Assembly: GCF_026914185.1 (NCBI RefSeq)
Contig: NC_070559.1
Span: 5,873,501 to 5,937,500 of the forward strand
Origin: Puccinia triticina
Lineage: Eukaryota > Basidiomycota > Pucciniomycetes > Pucciniales > Pucciniaceae
DNA length: 64,000 nt
Reading direction: 5' to 3'
Program-made: the position numbers and the translations under genes
Shown: positions 11,961 to 23,273 of the stretch, in pieces
Layout of the letters: each line of letters begins with the position of its first letter
Position numbering within the stretch: position 1 is the first letter of the stretch
Notes under the pieces: model-generated
Told to the model about the DNA's origin: nothing
Databases searched by the model: none
Seen by the model: the letters and a program-made list of their open reading frames with translations, nothing else

Positions 11961-14900
11961 TCACTTGTGGCTTTTGCCTGCCACGGCCTTCCCCGCCCCA
12001 GCCTTTTTACCGCTGTCCCCAGCGGTCCGCAAACGCCGACTCCGTCGCAATGGCGGAGGTGCCTGATCCGCACCGTCCTCCTCCGACACAGCTTCCGAAC
12101 CAGAATCCTCTTTGCTAGCCGCCGCGCCCGTGTCCTCCGCACCATCTGAGCTCGCTGAAGACAAGGCGTCCTCAGGAACCCGCACCTCCTCTTCAGAGTC
12201 GTCTGATTCCGCGGTCTGATCGAAATCCGTAGAACCCCGTGCATAAAACCGCTTGACATGCTTCGCCGCCGCCCTCCGCTTCAGAAGCGTCCCGTCCAGT
12301 TCCTCCAGCTGATAACTTCCACCAGGAAATTGCGACACAATGCAATAAGGACCATTCCATCGGTTAGCAAACAGCTTGCCCCACTGAGACTCAAGGCTAC
12401 GGTTGTAAAGAAGAACCAATTCCCCCTTGCGGAGAGAATCCTGCAAGCGATGAGAGCACCAACGGTCCCAATACCGGACCGCCTTAGCGCGACTCTCCTT
12501 AAGGCGCGCCGCCGCCTTCGCAATAACTGAATCCCGCCGCAACAGCTGCTCCGCTCGCGCCAAAAGCAAGTCGTCCGCCGATTTAACTTTCCACCAGTCT
12601 ACCGCCAGATACGTGAACATCTCTATATCTACCGGCAAGACCGGCTGGCACCCAAACAACATCTCGTACGGCGAATACCCCGTCGTCCGCTTAGTGGAAA
12701 TCCAATCTGCGAACAAAACGGCAGGCAGATACTGCTGCCATTTCTTACCGTCCTCGCCACACAGTTTCACCAGAGCGCTCTTGATCGGCTGATGGCCACA
12801 CTCAATCATTCCCGCACCCTCTGGGTAGTACTCCGTCACTTTGCCGAACTTAGCACCACACGACTCCACCAATTTCCGCAAGCCGCCACGAAATTTTGCA
12901 CCGCCGTCCACCGTGATAAGTCGCACACTCCCAAACCGCGCAAACCAGTCCTCTTCCAAAAACTGTTTGACTTTTGCCGCCGTAAGATTCACCAGAGGCC
13001 GCGCCTCTACCCAACCGGAAAGATCATCTCGCGCTACAATTAGGTACTTGAATTTCCCTGCCTTAATGTGCACCGCATCCATAGATATCCTACTGAATAG
13101 TGTGTCCGTTTCCGTAGGTTTCCAGATTTCCTTAGGTAGACACTGACTACGCCTCTGGCATTGCTTGCAACTCCGCACCCATTGCCGCACGCTCCTCGTA
13201 ACACCCGGCCACCAAAACCGCGCCTGAACTTGCCGTCTAGTTTCCGCTTTGCCTCGATGACCCAGCTCCTTGTGCAAACTCCGCAGAACAGCTTCCTGAT
13301 CAATGCGCCGCGTCACTACCACCAAGTGTACCGGTGCGCTCCGACGCCATAGTTGACCCTCATGCACGAAGAAATTCGCCGCCTTACGCTTGATCCAGCG
13401 CTGAACTGCCGGCCCAATTCCCGCAGGATAGCGAAGAGTCGTCAGAAACACCACCAAGTACTTGTACCTCGGCGTCTGAGTCACTGGCAAGCCTCCGCCC
13501 TCCTTCACGACCGCGTCCTTTGCCATTCGCACATCAAGAATCCGTCGCTCCACGTCCAGCTGTTCCGCCAGCGCGAATCAATCCTCGTCGTAACCCAGGG
13601 GAATGCGGGAAAGCGCGTCCGGCAACGTGAACGCCTTGCCCGGCATGTGCACCACTTCGAAAGAAAACAGCTGTAAGAATGCCACCCACCGCGTCATAGG
13701 GGCATTAGGCAACAATGGACAGTTGATCATCCGCACCAACGCCTCCGCATTGACCAGTAATTCAAAATAGACGCCCCACAGTATGTGTTGCAATCTCCGC
13801 ACGATTTTTGCCACTCCGCACAGCTCCAACTTCAGCTGAGAATACCGCGATTCCACATCCGTAAACGTCACCAATTCATACAGCATGGGCCGATCCTTCC
13901 CGTCCTCTTCCTGGGTGAGTACTCCGCCCGCACCAAACTCACTTGAGTCCACTGCCAAACAAATTCCGCCGTTATTGTAGTCGAGTTCCTTTAACAAAAT
14001 CTGTCGGCCTACTATGTCCTTCAGCATTGCAAACGCCTCGTCACATTCTTGAGTCCAGTTCCATTCCGCATTCTTGCATGTCAATCTCCGCATCGGACTC
14101 ACAATTTCCGCAAACCTCTTGATAAACATGCGCACAAAACTACATAACCCGAGGAACTGCAGGATATGAGACGCCGTCCGTGGCTTCGGCCAATCCAGTA
14201 TCTTGTTCCGCTTTGGTTCCGCGACCTGCCGCCCGTCTTTAGACACCTTGTGCCCTAGGACCTCCAGCGCCGGTACACAAACCGCAAACTTCTTCCCTGA
14301 AACCGTAAGGCCTGCTTCCTTGATCCAAAACAAAACCCGCTGCAGAGCCACCGCGTATTCCCAGATAAACCAACAAATATTAGGATTTTCCGCCAGAGTC
14401 GCTCCGCCGTAGTCACTCCTTGGTCCTTTCACGGCCGCATCGTCAATAAATATCTGCGCCGTATGGGGCAACTCATCCTGAAGGATCCAGGACATCTGCG
14501 CCTGATACACCGCCACCAAGTTTGTAGCCCCCTGCGGAAGCCTAGTAAGCTGCAAGCGCCCCAGTTGCGTCTCAAATGCTGTCAGCGGCCTTGACTCCGT
14601 ATGCAATTTCCGCTGGTCATATCCACCCATTACGTCCACCAGACCATAACAAACCCGCCCCGCCATAGTGTCAATGAACTCCTCTATGCGTGGCGGTAAC
14701 CCAGCGTCCCGTATAGTGACCGAATTAAGCCGTTGCAAGTCGTGCACGATCCGCAGACTCTTCTTGTCCTGCTTAATTACCGCAAAGATTGGACTAGAAT
14801 AGCTGGAGCATGATTGCTCATACAACCCCGTCCGCAACCGTTCCCGCACCAGCTCCGTCATCTCTCCACAAATCGCCGCCGGTGTGGGGATGGGCCGTAT

Positions 14901-15752
14901 CTGCCACGGCTCGTGCGGAACCGTGGGTATTCAATAAGGGTCCCCAATACTCCGCTTGAGTAGGCCCCGATCCTCCGGTCCGAATGACAACGCCTTCTCC
15001 TGCAACGTGATGGCTTCGGCCAATAAGTGGAACTCCTCCTTGTGAAGCCATTCCGGTGGCCCAAAGTTGAGACTGGCCATCCGTTCCGCCGTAATCCGCT
15101 CCGTTGGCTCAAACCTTGGCGGAACCCAATGCAGAGGTGTCTTGAACGGGTCCCGACTCCACTTGATCTCCCTCAATGGCGGGTTGAGCTCCTGCGGCAT
15201 CGCCACATTCCGCGGCCGCACCTTCTTCGCCACCGGCTTATACCTCCCGCCGTTGACCCGGCCCAATATCGCTTCGCCGTCGTTGCCAATCGTCCTAGCC
15301 ACAATCAAACCCCTGCGCGGACGTCTCATTTCGCTCACGACCGTGGCACAATGGTAGGGTTTCGTAGAAAGCCGACTCGGAAGTGCATACTTGGGAGGAC
15401 TTACTTGTACACTGCTCGCCTCCGCCACGCAGTTCCCGATTCCCGCTTTCCGCTTGTCACTCATCCCTGTCGCAGAATCACGGCTCACCACAGTGGCGCT
15501 GTGGTAGTGCTTTGATCCTTCCACACTCAGAGATGCACACAATGGAAAGCTCACTTTGGTATTGACCTGCCTCGCCGTACCTTCGCCAATACCCTCCCGC
15601 TTCTTAAATGTCGACCGTCCAGGCTGAGTCGAAGCTCCCTCCGCCCGGATAGCTTGGCCTACAACTAAAAATCCTCCGCGGGAGGCTCCGCACAGTGATG
15701 CGGTGCCCCGTCGCCCACCTCCGTCACCCAATCTCCGCTTTGAGGCTGGCAA
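11961..15752 (-). pseudogene. Ty3/gypsy pol: reverse transcriptase, RNase H, integrase
   Basis: One minus-strand frame runs from about 15752 to 11961, broken only by TGA codons at 14931-14933 and 13578-13580. The RT contains SPIFAVIKQDKKSLRIVHDLQ, LVDVMGGYDQR, LPQGATN and the active-site box FIDDAAVKGP. RNase H begins at ICLAVDSSEFGAGGVL, but a catalytic Asp appears replaced by Asn (LLVNAEAL where the family has Asp). Integrase has an HHCC finger (LHKELGHRGKAE with CKQC), the catalytic residues in SMDAVH, ITVDGGAKF and GMIECGHQPIK, and a C-terminal GPY/F-like module (NRWNGPYCIV). The product would make and insert cDNA, but the stops and the Asn indicate this copy is inactive by itself. A Lys/Ser-rich tail follows integrase. 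Confidence 0.92.
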
Positions 15753-16156
15753 ATGATCGTCTCATACTTTTTCCCGTGAGTCCCTTCCACCCGCATCACT
15801 TCCTCTTGCCTTGCGGGACAGAAACGCAGTTGCGCTCGAAAAGCAAAGAGGGCTGGTTGACCAAGAATGATTTCGTGAGACCTAGTCACCAAGAACAATA
15901 ACTTCTTGGCCACTTTTGCCACCTCCACGGTCTCCGCCTCCGCTATCCCGTCCACTTCACAAGTAAACCCGCCCATTGTGCGGATTTTTATGTGATTCTT
16001 CCACAGCACTAAGTTAGCCTCCAACGCCAAATCCGCCGGGAGAATGTTGATCATAGCCCATTTCGTGACGTTTCCTACCCTCATACTCACGTATCCCAGT
16101 GGACCGTAGATGGTAGAACAAGAATTGAATCCAGCAAGTGTCCAAACTCCGCACAC
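15665..16156 (-). pseudogene. Degenerate retropepsin region
   Basis: This frame lies between the gag knuckle and RT and is offset from both, so at least two frameshifts, or programmed shifts, separate the domains. It resembles an aspartic protease: a would-be active site reads FNSCS where Asp-Ser/Thr-Gly is expected, and a later ILGQPALF resembles the conserved ILG segment. The catalytic Asp is Asn here, so activity is not expected. The assignment rests on position and these two motifs. Confidence 0.6.
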
Positions 16157-16752
16157 TTGTCCTCCGCATTTTCCGCGTTAGTGGTGACAGCCGTCGCCGC
16201 TGGCTTCCTTTCACCTGACGCCTCTTTCAACACGCTGATCATCTCATCCGCCATCACTGGGGACATTGCCGCCAGCTCCCTCAAGGTAAGGGCTACCGTG
16301 GTTTCCGCGCCCATCGCTCGCCGTGCAACTTCTGCCGCCTTTTTCTTGTTGCCCCCCGCCACCGGAGCTGCCGGAAGCTGCTTGACCGGCTCCAGTCTGG
16401 CTTTAGGAGCGGGAACGGGATCCAAATCCATCTTCTCCAAACGCTCCCCCAAGAAGACTTCCCCCGTTTGCACGCACTTCACACTGCTGGCCACTGCCGG
16501 CGGCTTCCACACCATGCCCTTGACCATCCCAATATTCACTTTCCCTTCCACCTCTTTTCCTTTCGCCGAAGGTTGTCCGGCCCGCACCACATCCCTCGGA
16601 ATTGGTCCATCCACTGGCGTACAATCCAGCCAAAAGAAAGCGCGCCCCCACGAGGAAACTTTTCCCGCAGCCCGATCCGTTTCAAAGTACTCGCACTGAT
16701 TCCGCATATGGCCAGTTTCCTTGCAGTAATCACACACTGGAGGTCCGCGCCT

Positions 16753-19234
16753 TAAGGTTGCGACCCGGGCCTCCGGGTTCGGGTACGGCTCTCCCGAGAT
16801 CCGAACCTGGCATATCCGGCTCCGATGCCGGGTATCCGTTGGATCCTGTGCTTTTTTTGAAATTTCAAGCAACTGTGCGTTTTTGAAGAGTACGTGGGAT
16901 CCCTGATCATCCCTGGTTCAACAGAAGCTCAATTGATCTCATCCAATGCCTCCGAAACGCCCTGCCGAAGAAGTGGAGTCCAGCTCTGACTCAGATATCA
17001 AACAAATAACGGCTCCTGCCAAGACTGAAGATACCAACAAAACAAGCTGGGTCTGGCAGTATTTCAAGACGACAACAAGCAAAGGTGTTTCTCACAATGT
17101 TTGTCAGGTAAACAAGAATCCTGGCGGCGGTGATGTGTGCCTTGTAAAACTTGCGGTTGACAAGAAAGGATCGACGAAGAGTATGGCAAATCACTTGGAC
17201 CGCTGTCATTGTATATACGAAGGAAAGTCAAACGCGGGTGCAATCACCAAGTTCTTACAGAAGGGGAAAGTACCCAAAAACCTTGATCGGGATTCCTTGA
17301 CCCCTGCGGTTGCTCGCTTTTTCATTAATTGCCACATCCCATTCCATAACATTGAAAACGAAGATTTTCAAGAACTTCTTCGACTAGCCAACCCAGAAAC
17401 AACCCGATTTCTATGTGGAAAGGATAATCTCGCCGAGTTTATACGGAAATATTTTTTACAAGGACAACAAGTTATCCAACAGCAATTCCGTACACTCAAA
17501 TCTAGAATAAGTCTCACATGCAACGCTTGGACATCTCCGAGCAACTTATCTATACTTGGAGTTACCGCGCACTGGATCACCAAAGACTTTTCCCTCAAGT
17601 CAATGGTCTTAGCTGCAGTACCAATCGAAGGAAGCCACACTGGGATTAATCTTGGAAGTCACTTAGTCGACGTACTCAAGGCTTTCGGCATGTCTGATAA
17701 GATCTTTTGTATCACGGCCGATAACGCATCAAACAATGGGACTATGGCGACCCATTTGGACGCGGCAATCTCTTTTGGCTCAAAGGAACACATGCTTGGT
17801 TGCATGGCCCATGTGATCAATCTTGCCGCTCAAGCTGGAATAAAAGCTTTCTCTAAACCACCACCAGCGCCACCTGCGAGTATGTCGGGTATTCTAAACG
17901 ATCAAGCATCTCCAGCTGAAGTCTCTGGTATTGTCTCGCGGATCAGTGGGTTTGCAACTTTTCTGAAGTGCTCGCCGCAAAATTCGGCAGCCTTTGATGG
18001 AATTGTTAAAGGGATCATCGGAAAGAGACTCTCAATGATTCAAGATGTTTCCACTCGGTGGAATTCCACATTTTCCATGCTTGAAAGGGCTTTGAAACTT
18101 TGTGATTGCATCAAAGTCTTTTGCAAAACAAACAACTTGAACGACAAATACGGACTCTCTCCTGGTGAATGGAAGAAAGTCAAACAGATCTGTAATTTCT
18201 TGGAACCTCTCAATGAAGCGACTGAAACAATCTCGCCCAATAAAACCACTTCGCTTGTCTTCGGAGCTCCTGTATACATCTGTTTAATACAAAGTCTCCA
18301 TGAGGTAAGCCTTTTGACAATTCATGTCAAGTTTCAACTTCATTGCACTCTCTCTTACTAACTCGGTGTTTCGATCTCATCGTCAAACAGGCGCTTACAC
18401 AGTATGGCGCTGAGGAACTCATTCCAGCAGCGGAAGACATGCTCGATAAACTCACGGGTTATTTCCATGCTGCTATGGAAAAACCAGTCTATCTCTGCTC
18501 GATGCTGCTCGATCCGCGTATTAAAACCAACACACTCACTCCTGAAGCCCTCGAGTTGATGAAGCTGGACAAGCAATTCATCCTTTGGAAGTTTAAGCAA
18601 GAAGCCAAAAAATTTAGTCTCAATAACTACGGGAAAGACAAGGACAAGCACAACAAAGAGCCTATCCCTAGAAACACCTTGAAAGCTAGTATTTTCAAGA
18701 AAAAAAAATACAAGTCTCTTCGATTGATGAAGAGATCAAAGTCTATCTCAACTCGGAATGCGAGGACGAATCGTGTGATCCCCTCAAATATTGGATGGCA
18801 AATCACGAGCAGTTCCCCACTCTGGCAAACATGGCGAGGACGTACCTTGCAGTACCTGCTTCGAGTGCTCCGACCGAGCGAGCTTTCTCTCTAGGTCGCT
18901 ACATACAAGACTACACACGTAATCGACTCAATGCCAGCACTCTGGAGGCACTGATCTGCTTAAAAAGCTGGCTTGCTCGGGATGTCATTGATATTGACGA
19001 CATCAAGATTTAATTTCTTCAATATGTTTTTTTGTCATTCAAGAATCACTTTTATTGCTCGAAATACATAACAAAGAGTGAAATTTCATACTATTTTTTT
19101 CCTTTCTCGTGCCTCCACCTGCATACCCAGGTATCCAATTGGATACCGGATTTTTGAAAATGCATCTGTGACCCGACTCGACCCGGTATCCGATCGGATA
19201 GCACCAGATCATCGGCGTTTGGGTCGCAACCTTA
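16753..19234 (+). mobile_element. hAT DNA transposon, 2482 bp, nested in gag
   Basis: The terminal inverted repeats are TAAGGTTGCGACCC, perfect over 14 bp, and internal Gly/Arg-rich DNA near both ends shares CGGGTTCGGGT-like repeats. The flanks are a perfect 8-bp duplication CCGCGCCT (16745-16752 and 19235-19242), the hallmark length for hAT. It encodes one transposase on the plus strand. It inserted after the retroelement, so it is the younger event. Confidence 0.97.
16946..19013 (+). pseudogene. hAT transposase with one-base frameshift
   Basis: Exon 1 is 16946-18304. An 86-bp intron (GTAAGC...ACAG) follows, and exon 2 starts at 18391 in phase. The N-terminus has a BED-like finger region (VCQVNKNPGGGDVC, then NHLDRCHC). 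The RNase-H-like core includes WTSPSNLSILGVTAHWI, ITADNASNN, GCMAHVINLAAQ and QDVSTRWNSTFSML. The C-terminal dimerisation region is DPLKYWMANHEQFPTLANMA then PASSAPTERAFS, ending DIDDIKI. Exon 2 is thrown out of frame at a run of nine A (18700-18708); ten would keep the downstream frame. All core motifs are otherwise present, so this copy is either freshly inactivated or carries a homopolymer sequencing error. Confidence 0.93.
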
Positions 19235-20481
19235 CCGCGCCTCCACGGCGGCATCCCGCCAGCCTGAGGAGCCGCGGGAGCAGCTGCTGGTGCCACGGCC
19301 GCCTGTTGTTCCTTCGGTTTCTTGTGCGCCGCTTTCTGCATGAACAACTTCAGTTCTTTCAGCGTGTCCGCCAGGTCACTCACGTCTTTGACCGTCACCG
19401 GCGCCTGCGGAGCCGGTTCCGCTCTCACAACCGCATCTCCTTGGCTGTTGTTCATGAGCTCCAACACTTCAAGTTCCGCCTTGACAGCGGACCGCAGTTC
19501 CTTGATCATGCTGGGCAACAGTTTTGGCCCACGAAGTCGTGGTTTGACCATCAGTCCCCGCTCGTTAAGCCCCCAAAGCACCTTCTCAGTGAAGGTCTGG
19601 TTGAATCCCTTCAAGAAAATCCGCTTCGTTGTACCCATATCGGCCGTCACGATCTCATTCCGCTCCAGATACCGCAGAACCTGGTCGAAACTGGTAATGT
19701 AGGACACATACTCCGCTCTTGTCCGCACACCACCCTTTTCCGCACGCTCCAAAGCCACTTTCTCCAAGTCACTCTCCCAATACCTGGGTCCACGATCTTC
19801 CCACCTCTCAAGTATCTCCTTCTTGAGCTTGGTCCAATCCTTACTCTCGAACCCCTTCATGTCCTCCACTTCCCGCAAGTCCTCTACTTCCGGAAAGAAA
19901 TTGACCACCTGGTACGCTTTATCCGCATCCGTCAGACCTTCTTGCAGAGCCGCTCTTTCGAACCGGTCGATAAAACGCTCCACCTCCGCCTCTGAAAACT
20001 TAAGGTGCGGATAATCCCTGGGCTGTATCTTTGCTCCGCTTGGCGCAGGAGCCGCAGGTTGTTGGCCACCTAGCGCTTCTTCCATGGTCTGGTCTTCTGT
20101 CTCTTCTGGTCGAACTCCGTAAGTTCCGCTCGTCGTTCCTCCCGCTGGCACCGCTGGTCGATCGTTCAGAGTGCTTTGCTGGTACAACTGTTGCCTCCTC
20201 ACTGCGATTGACTGATTAGGCGAAAACTGACTCCGCGCCGACGAAAAAGATATCTGTCCTAGTCTTGGTCCTCCCGCTAATCCCAACCACGATTGTCTTT
20301 TGGCTGGTCTTGAAGAAGAACCTTCTCTGTTTTCCGCAGTTACTGTGTCTCCGCTGTCCGAGCCGCCTGATCCGATCTGAGATTATTCGTCACCTGGAGT
20401 GAAGAATTTGTCTTCCAAAGGGTTCATTCAACGTTTCCGCGCAAATCTAGTTCCCGAGTATCCGATAACGACACAAAGTTG

Positions 20482-20503
20482 GGTTCCCGGCCAGACCCCC
20501 ACT
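20482..20503 (-). other. Probable primer binding site
   Basis: Two bases inside the right LTR the minus strand reads TGGGGGTCTGGCCGGGAACC. The TGG start at this spacing fits pairing with the CCA end of a tRNA, as in other LTR elements. I cannot name the tRNA. Confidence 0.55.
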
Positions 20504-21355
20504 TGTGAGAATGAAAGCTGGTTGGTTGGTGAAGATTGTCCGCTAACTGCCTCCTTCAAGAATAATGATGTCCGGGCTGTGTGATTGTTGGTAACTCGGC
20601 TCCGCACTGCTACTTTCCGCTAGCCTTCAGCGCTCCTCTACTGAGCCTGATCTATAGCGTAATAATCCGCAAGTGAATAAAGCTCCACACTTCGTAGCCC
20701 AAAACCGCAAGTAACTCTTGAATATAGATAAGAACACAGATAATCTCCTAATAACTCTAGTACGTCCGTAGTTGTAAGTACAATGATGAGTAAATCCGTA
20801 AGATGATAGCCTAATAGGATAAGGGAAAAAGAAAAGAGAAAAACCCTGAACCACCCCCATCCTTCCCTCCACGCATGTCACCGTTCCCACCCGATCCCGC
20901 ACATCTGACACTTTCCCGCACTAGTCCTCCAGCTCCGCCCGCTAACCCGCTCGTCACTCTCCCAGACTCCGCTCCTCTCTGACGCTTGTCCTCCCACCGT
21001 CCTCTGTCTCGCCCCCGTCAGTTGTTCTCTCGCCACCGCCTTGACCCCGGTTCCACCCGCTGGTGGAACCCGCTCCGGCTGTCGTGGCTCACCCGCTGAC
21101 GCGCCGCTGCTACCAGTCCACGTGTGTAGTCCCGCCGCAGTCCAGCCCTGTCTTTTCCGCTCCAATCCGAATACCCAATCCGTGCATTCCAATCCGCGGG
21201 TGACTTTCCGTAAGCTTTCCTAGCGTGCTTTCCTGACCTCATCCTCAGTGCTTATGTCACCAGAATGCACTCTGCCTGAGCGGCTTTGTGCATTCCCCGC
21301 CCGCGCTATCCCCGCGTGGACATTTCTACCGCGCTCGCCTATATAAATCACCACA
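20504..21355 (-). repeat. 5' LTR (right), 852 bp
   Basis: Matches the left LTR from TGTGAGAATG to CACCACA. This is the upstream LTR for gag-pol, which is read on the minus strand. It carries a short duplication (GGTGGAACCCG at about 21062) absent from the left copy. Confidence 0.95.
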
Positions 21356-21569
21356 CCGCGAGCCCAATTGGCAGTCTTATTGGACGGCAATTATTTTTAC
21401 TTTAGCAGATTGATTTTCTTTGCAAACTGAACAAGCAAAAATATATTTATGTACACCAAGCTGATTAACAACTACAAACATTACATATAGACTACTATTA
21501 CAAAAATTTTGAATTTTGAGCTTATTATCCGCAATAACGGGCCGTAGGCAAACAAAAAGAGAGCAAAAC
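21356..21569. other. Right flank of retroelement
   Basis: AT-rich, no gene supported. Starts with CCGC, the right copy of the retroelement target duplication. Confidence 0.5.
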
Positions 21570-21805
21570 AAGAGCAAGAGACGAGGGAGGAGCAAGTGAT
21601 GGAGGAGCGAGTGAGTGAGGAATGATGGAGCAAGGAACAATGGAGCAATGGGGGGAGGAGCAAGAAGGAAGGATGGAGGAAGGAGGGAGGAGCGATGGAA
21701 GGAGGAGCGAGGAAGGGAGGATGGAGGAGCAAGGAGGGATGGAGGGGGGAGTGAGAAGCGTGGAGCAAGGATGGGAGGAGGATGGAGAGGATGAGGGGGG
21801 GACTT
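21570..21805. repeat. Purine-rich GGAGGAGC minisatellite
   Basis: About 235 bp of nearly pure purine on the plus strand, built from degenerate repeats of GGAGGAGCAAGGAGGGATGG-like units. Long frames across it on either strand are compositional artefacts. It could form triplex or H-DNA. Confidence 0.75.
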
Positions 21806-21967
21806 GAGACTTGGGAGGACAAGAGCATGCCTTTGTATGTACTCTCAAAGTGAAGAAGCAGGTGAAGTCACCGGCCCTGCTGTTCAAAGTTGCCCCAAGG
21901 ACTTGTGCACAGGACCGACCACCATCTGCCTGGGAAACCGACCAAGTTGAGCAGCTCCCAACAGGTC

Positions 21968-22646
21968 CTAACTTATCAAAGTCCCTCCCTATGCGGGAGG
22001 CCGGAGTTTGGAGTTCGGGTGGTGGTTCGGGTGGTAGCTCATTTGGGTGGAGCTTAAGTTTGGCTGGTGGCGAAGCCACCCCTCCCGCAGGGAGGGACTT
22101 AGGCCTAATGTGGGGGTCGTGGCGCGTAGGCCACCCACCAAAAAGTGGCAGAAATGCAGTCTTCGAGTTTTGCAGCCTGTAGTTTCAACGCTGGCCATTC
22201 CAGCTTCCGGAACTTAGAAGCTCCTCCATGGCGCCAATTTTTAGAGCTCTCCTCCCATCAATCAACCCACCGGACTATTTTTGGTGGATTTTTGAAATGA
22301 TTCAAGGTAAACCAGAACAACCCTCATCTGGCGCGGTGCTTGAGTCCGGGGGTCCGAGCACATCTAGATTTTGTCTGGCTTCTTCATTGTTTCTTTTTTG
22401 TTTGACGAGATGTATCAGAATTCTGAGCAGACAGAACGATAGCCAAGATGCCAGGGTATCTATCGGTGCCCGGGACCTCATATGTAGCTCGCAAACCGAG
22501 TGAGCTACAGCCTGTATAAGTTGAACCACCCATTCCCGCAATGGCCTACGCGCCACGACCCCCACTTTAGTCCTAAGTCCCTCCCTGCGGTCGGCGGCAC
22601 TTTGTTCACCACTCAGCCCCGCATAGGGGGGACTTTGTTAAGTTAG
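21968..22646. mobile_element. MULE-type MITE, 679 bp, 9-bp TSD
   Basis: Flanked by the direct repeat CAACAGGTC (21959-21967 and 22647-22655). The ends are CTAACTTATCAAAGTCC and CTAACTTAACAAAGTCC. Inverted similarity extends over about 150 bp, including GGGAGGGACTTAGG and GTGGGGGTCGTGGCGCGTAG. Long TIRs with a 9-bp duplication are typical of Mutator-like elements. No transposase is encoded. Confidence 0.8.
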
Positions 22647-22664
22647 CAACAGGTCTGGCATCAC

Positions 22665-23273
22665 GACCAATAATGGAGGACTTCCCGCCAATCTGGAAGC
22701 CTAGATTTTCCCAGATTTCACAGGGAAATCTAGGCAGATCTAGGATTTGGGACGATCGAGCCCAGATTTCCCCGCAAAATCTAGAAAAATCTGAGTTCCC
22801 AGATTGACGGGATAGGATTTGGGACGATTGAGCCCAGATTTCCCCGCAAAATCTAGAAAAATCTGAGTTCCCAGATTGACGGGATAGGATTTGGGACGAT
22901 TGAGCCCAGATTTCCCCGCAAAATCTAGAAAAATCTGAGTTCCCAGATTTTCCCAGATTTCGCAGGGAAATCTGGGCAGATCAAGGATTGGAGGACTTCC
23001 CGCCGATCTGGAAACCCAGATTTTCCCAGATTTTGCAGGGAAATCTGGGAAGATCTAGGATTTGGGAAGATCGAGCCCAGATTTCCCCGCAAAATCTGGA
23101 AAAATCTGGGTTCCCAGATCGACGGGAAGTCCTCCATTTGGGAAGATCGAGCCCAGATTTTGCGGGGAAATCTGGGCCCAATCATCCCAAATCCTAGATC
23201 TGCCTAGATTTCCCTGCGAAATCCGGGAAAATCTGGGTTTCCAGATCGGCGGGAAGTCCTCCATTATTTGGTC
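22665..23273. mobile_element. Foldback MITE with internal ~73-bp tandem repeats
   Basis: The ends are inverted: GACCAATAATGGAGGAC on the left and GTCCTCCATTATTTGGTC on the right. Inside, a ~73-bp unit containing GAGCCCAGATTTCCCCGCAA is repeated in tandem at about 22742, 22815 and 22887. A second internal copy of the terminal motif occurs at about 22989 and 23120. The element looks like a MITE inserted into another copy of itself, or expanded by tandem duplication. It shares the TGGAGGACTTCCCG terminus with the small MITE at 1058-1184. Confidence 0.7.

Larger units (their letters stand above)
16087..20286 (-). pseudogene. Ty3/gypsy gag, split by hAT insertion
   Basis: The N-terminal part (19243-20286) is a capsid-like region with EVERFIDRFERAALQEG, KDWTKLKKEILERW and LRYLERNEIV, followed by a Pro/Ala-rich linker ending PPWRRG. 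The hAT occupies 16753-19234. The frame resumes at 16752 with GPPVCDYCKETGHMRNQC, a perfect CX2CX4HX4C knuckle, and continues to a stop at 16087. The two halves are in register once the transposon and one duplicate are discounted. No ATG starts the upstream frame. Just inside the LTR the frame begins after a TAA near 20380, so the true start may need a splice or a non-AUG codon. Confidence 0.85.
8979..21355 (-). mobile_element. Ty3/gypsy LTR retrotransposon, 12.4 kb including nested hAT
   Basis: Two direct LTRs (8979-9838 and 20504-21355) share TG...CA ends and are about 98% identical by eye. They are flanked by the 4-bp duplication CCGC (8975-8978 and 21356-21359). On the minus strand the order is gag with a CCHC knuckle, degenerate protease, reverse transcriptase, RNase H, integrase. 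This is the Ty3/gypsy order, and the RT matches the basidiomycete-type group with FIDD rather than YxDD. Removing the 2482-bp hAT and one 8-bp duplicate leaves about 9.9 kb. An extra gene lies on the opposite strand between the left LTR and the end of pol. The copy is young but already disabled by stops and frameshifts. Confidence 0.95.

Noticed and set aside
11961..13676. Plus-strand frames overlapping pol as genes
   Set aside because: They are shadows of the minus-strand integrase and RT frames, unlike the spliced antisense gene at 9959-11365, which lies outside pol.
21525..22079. Pro/Ser/Leu-rich protein of up to 184 codons on the minus strand
   Set aside because: It translates the purine-rich minisatellite and the edge of a MITE; composition only.
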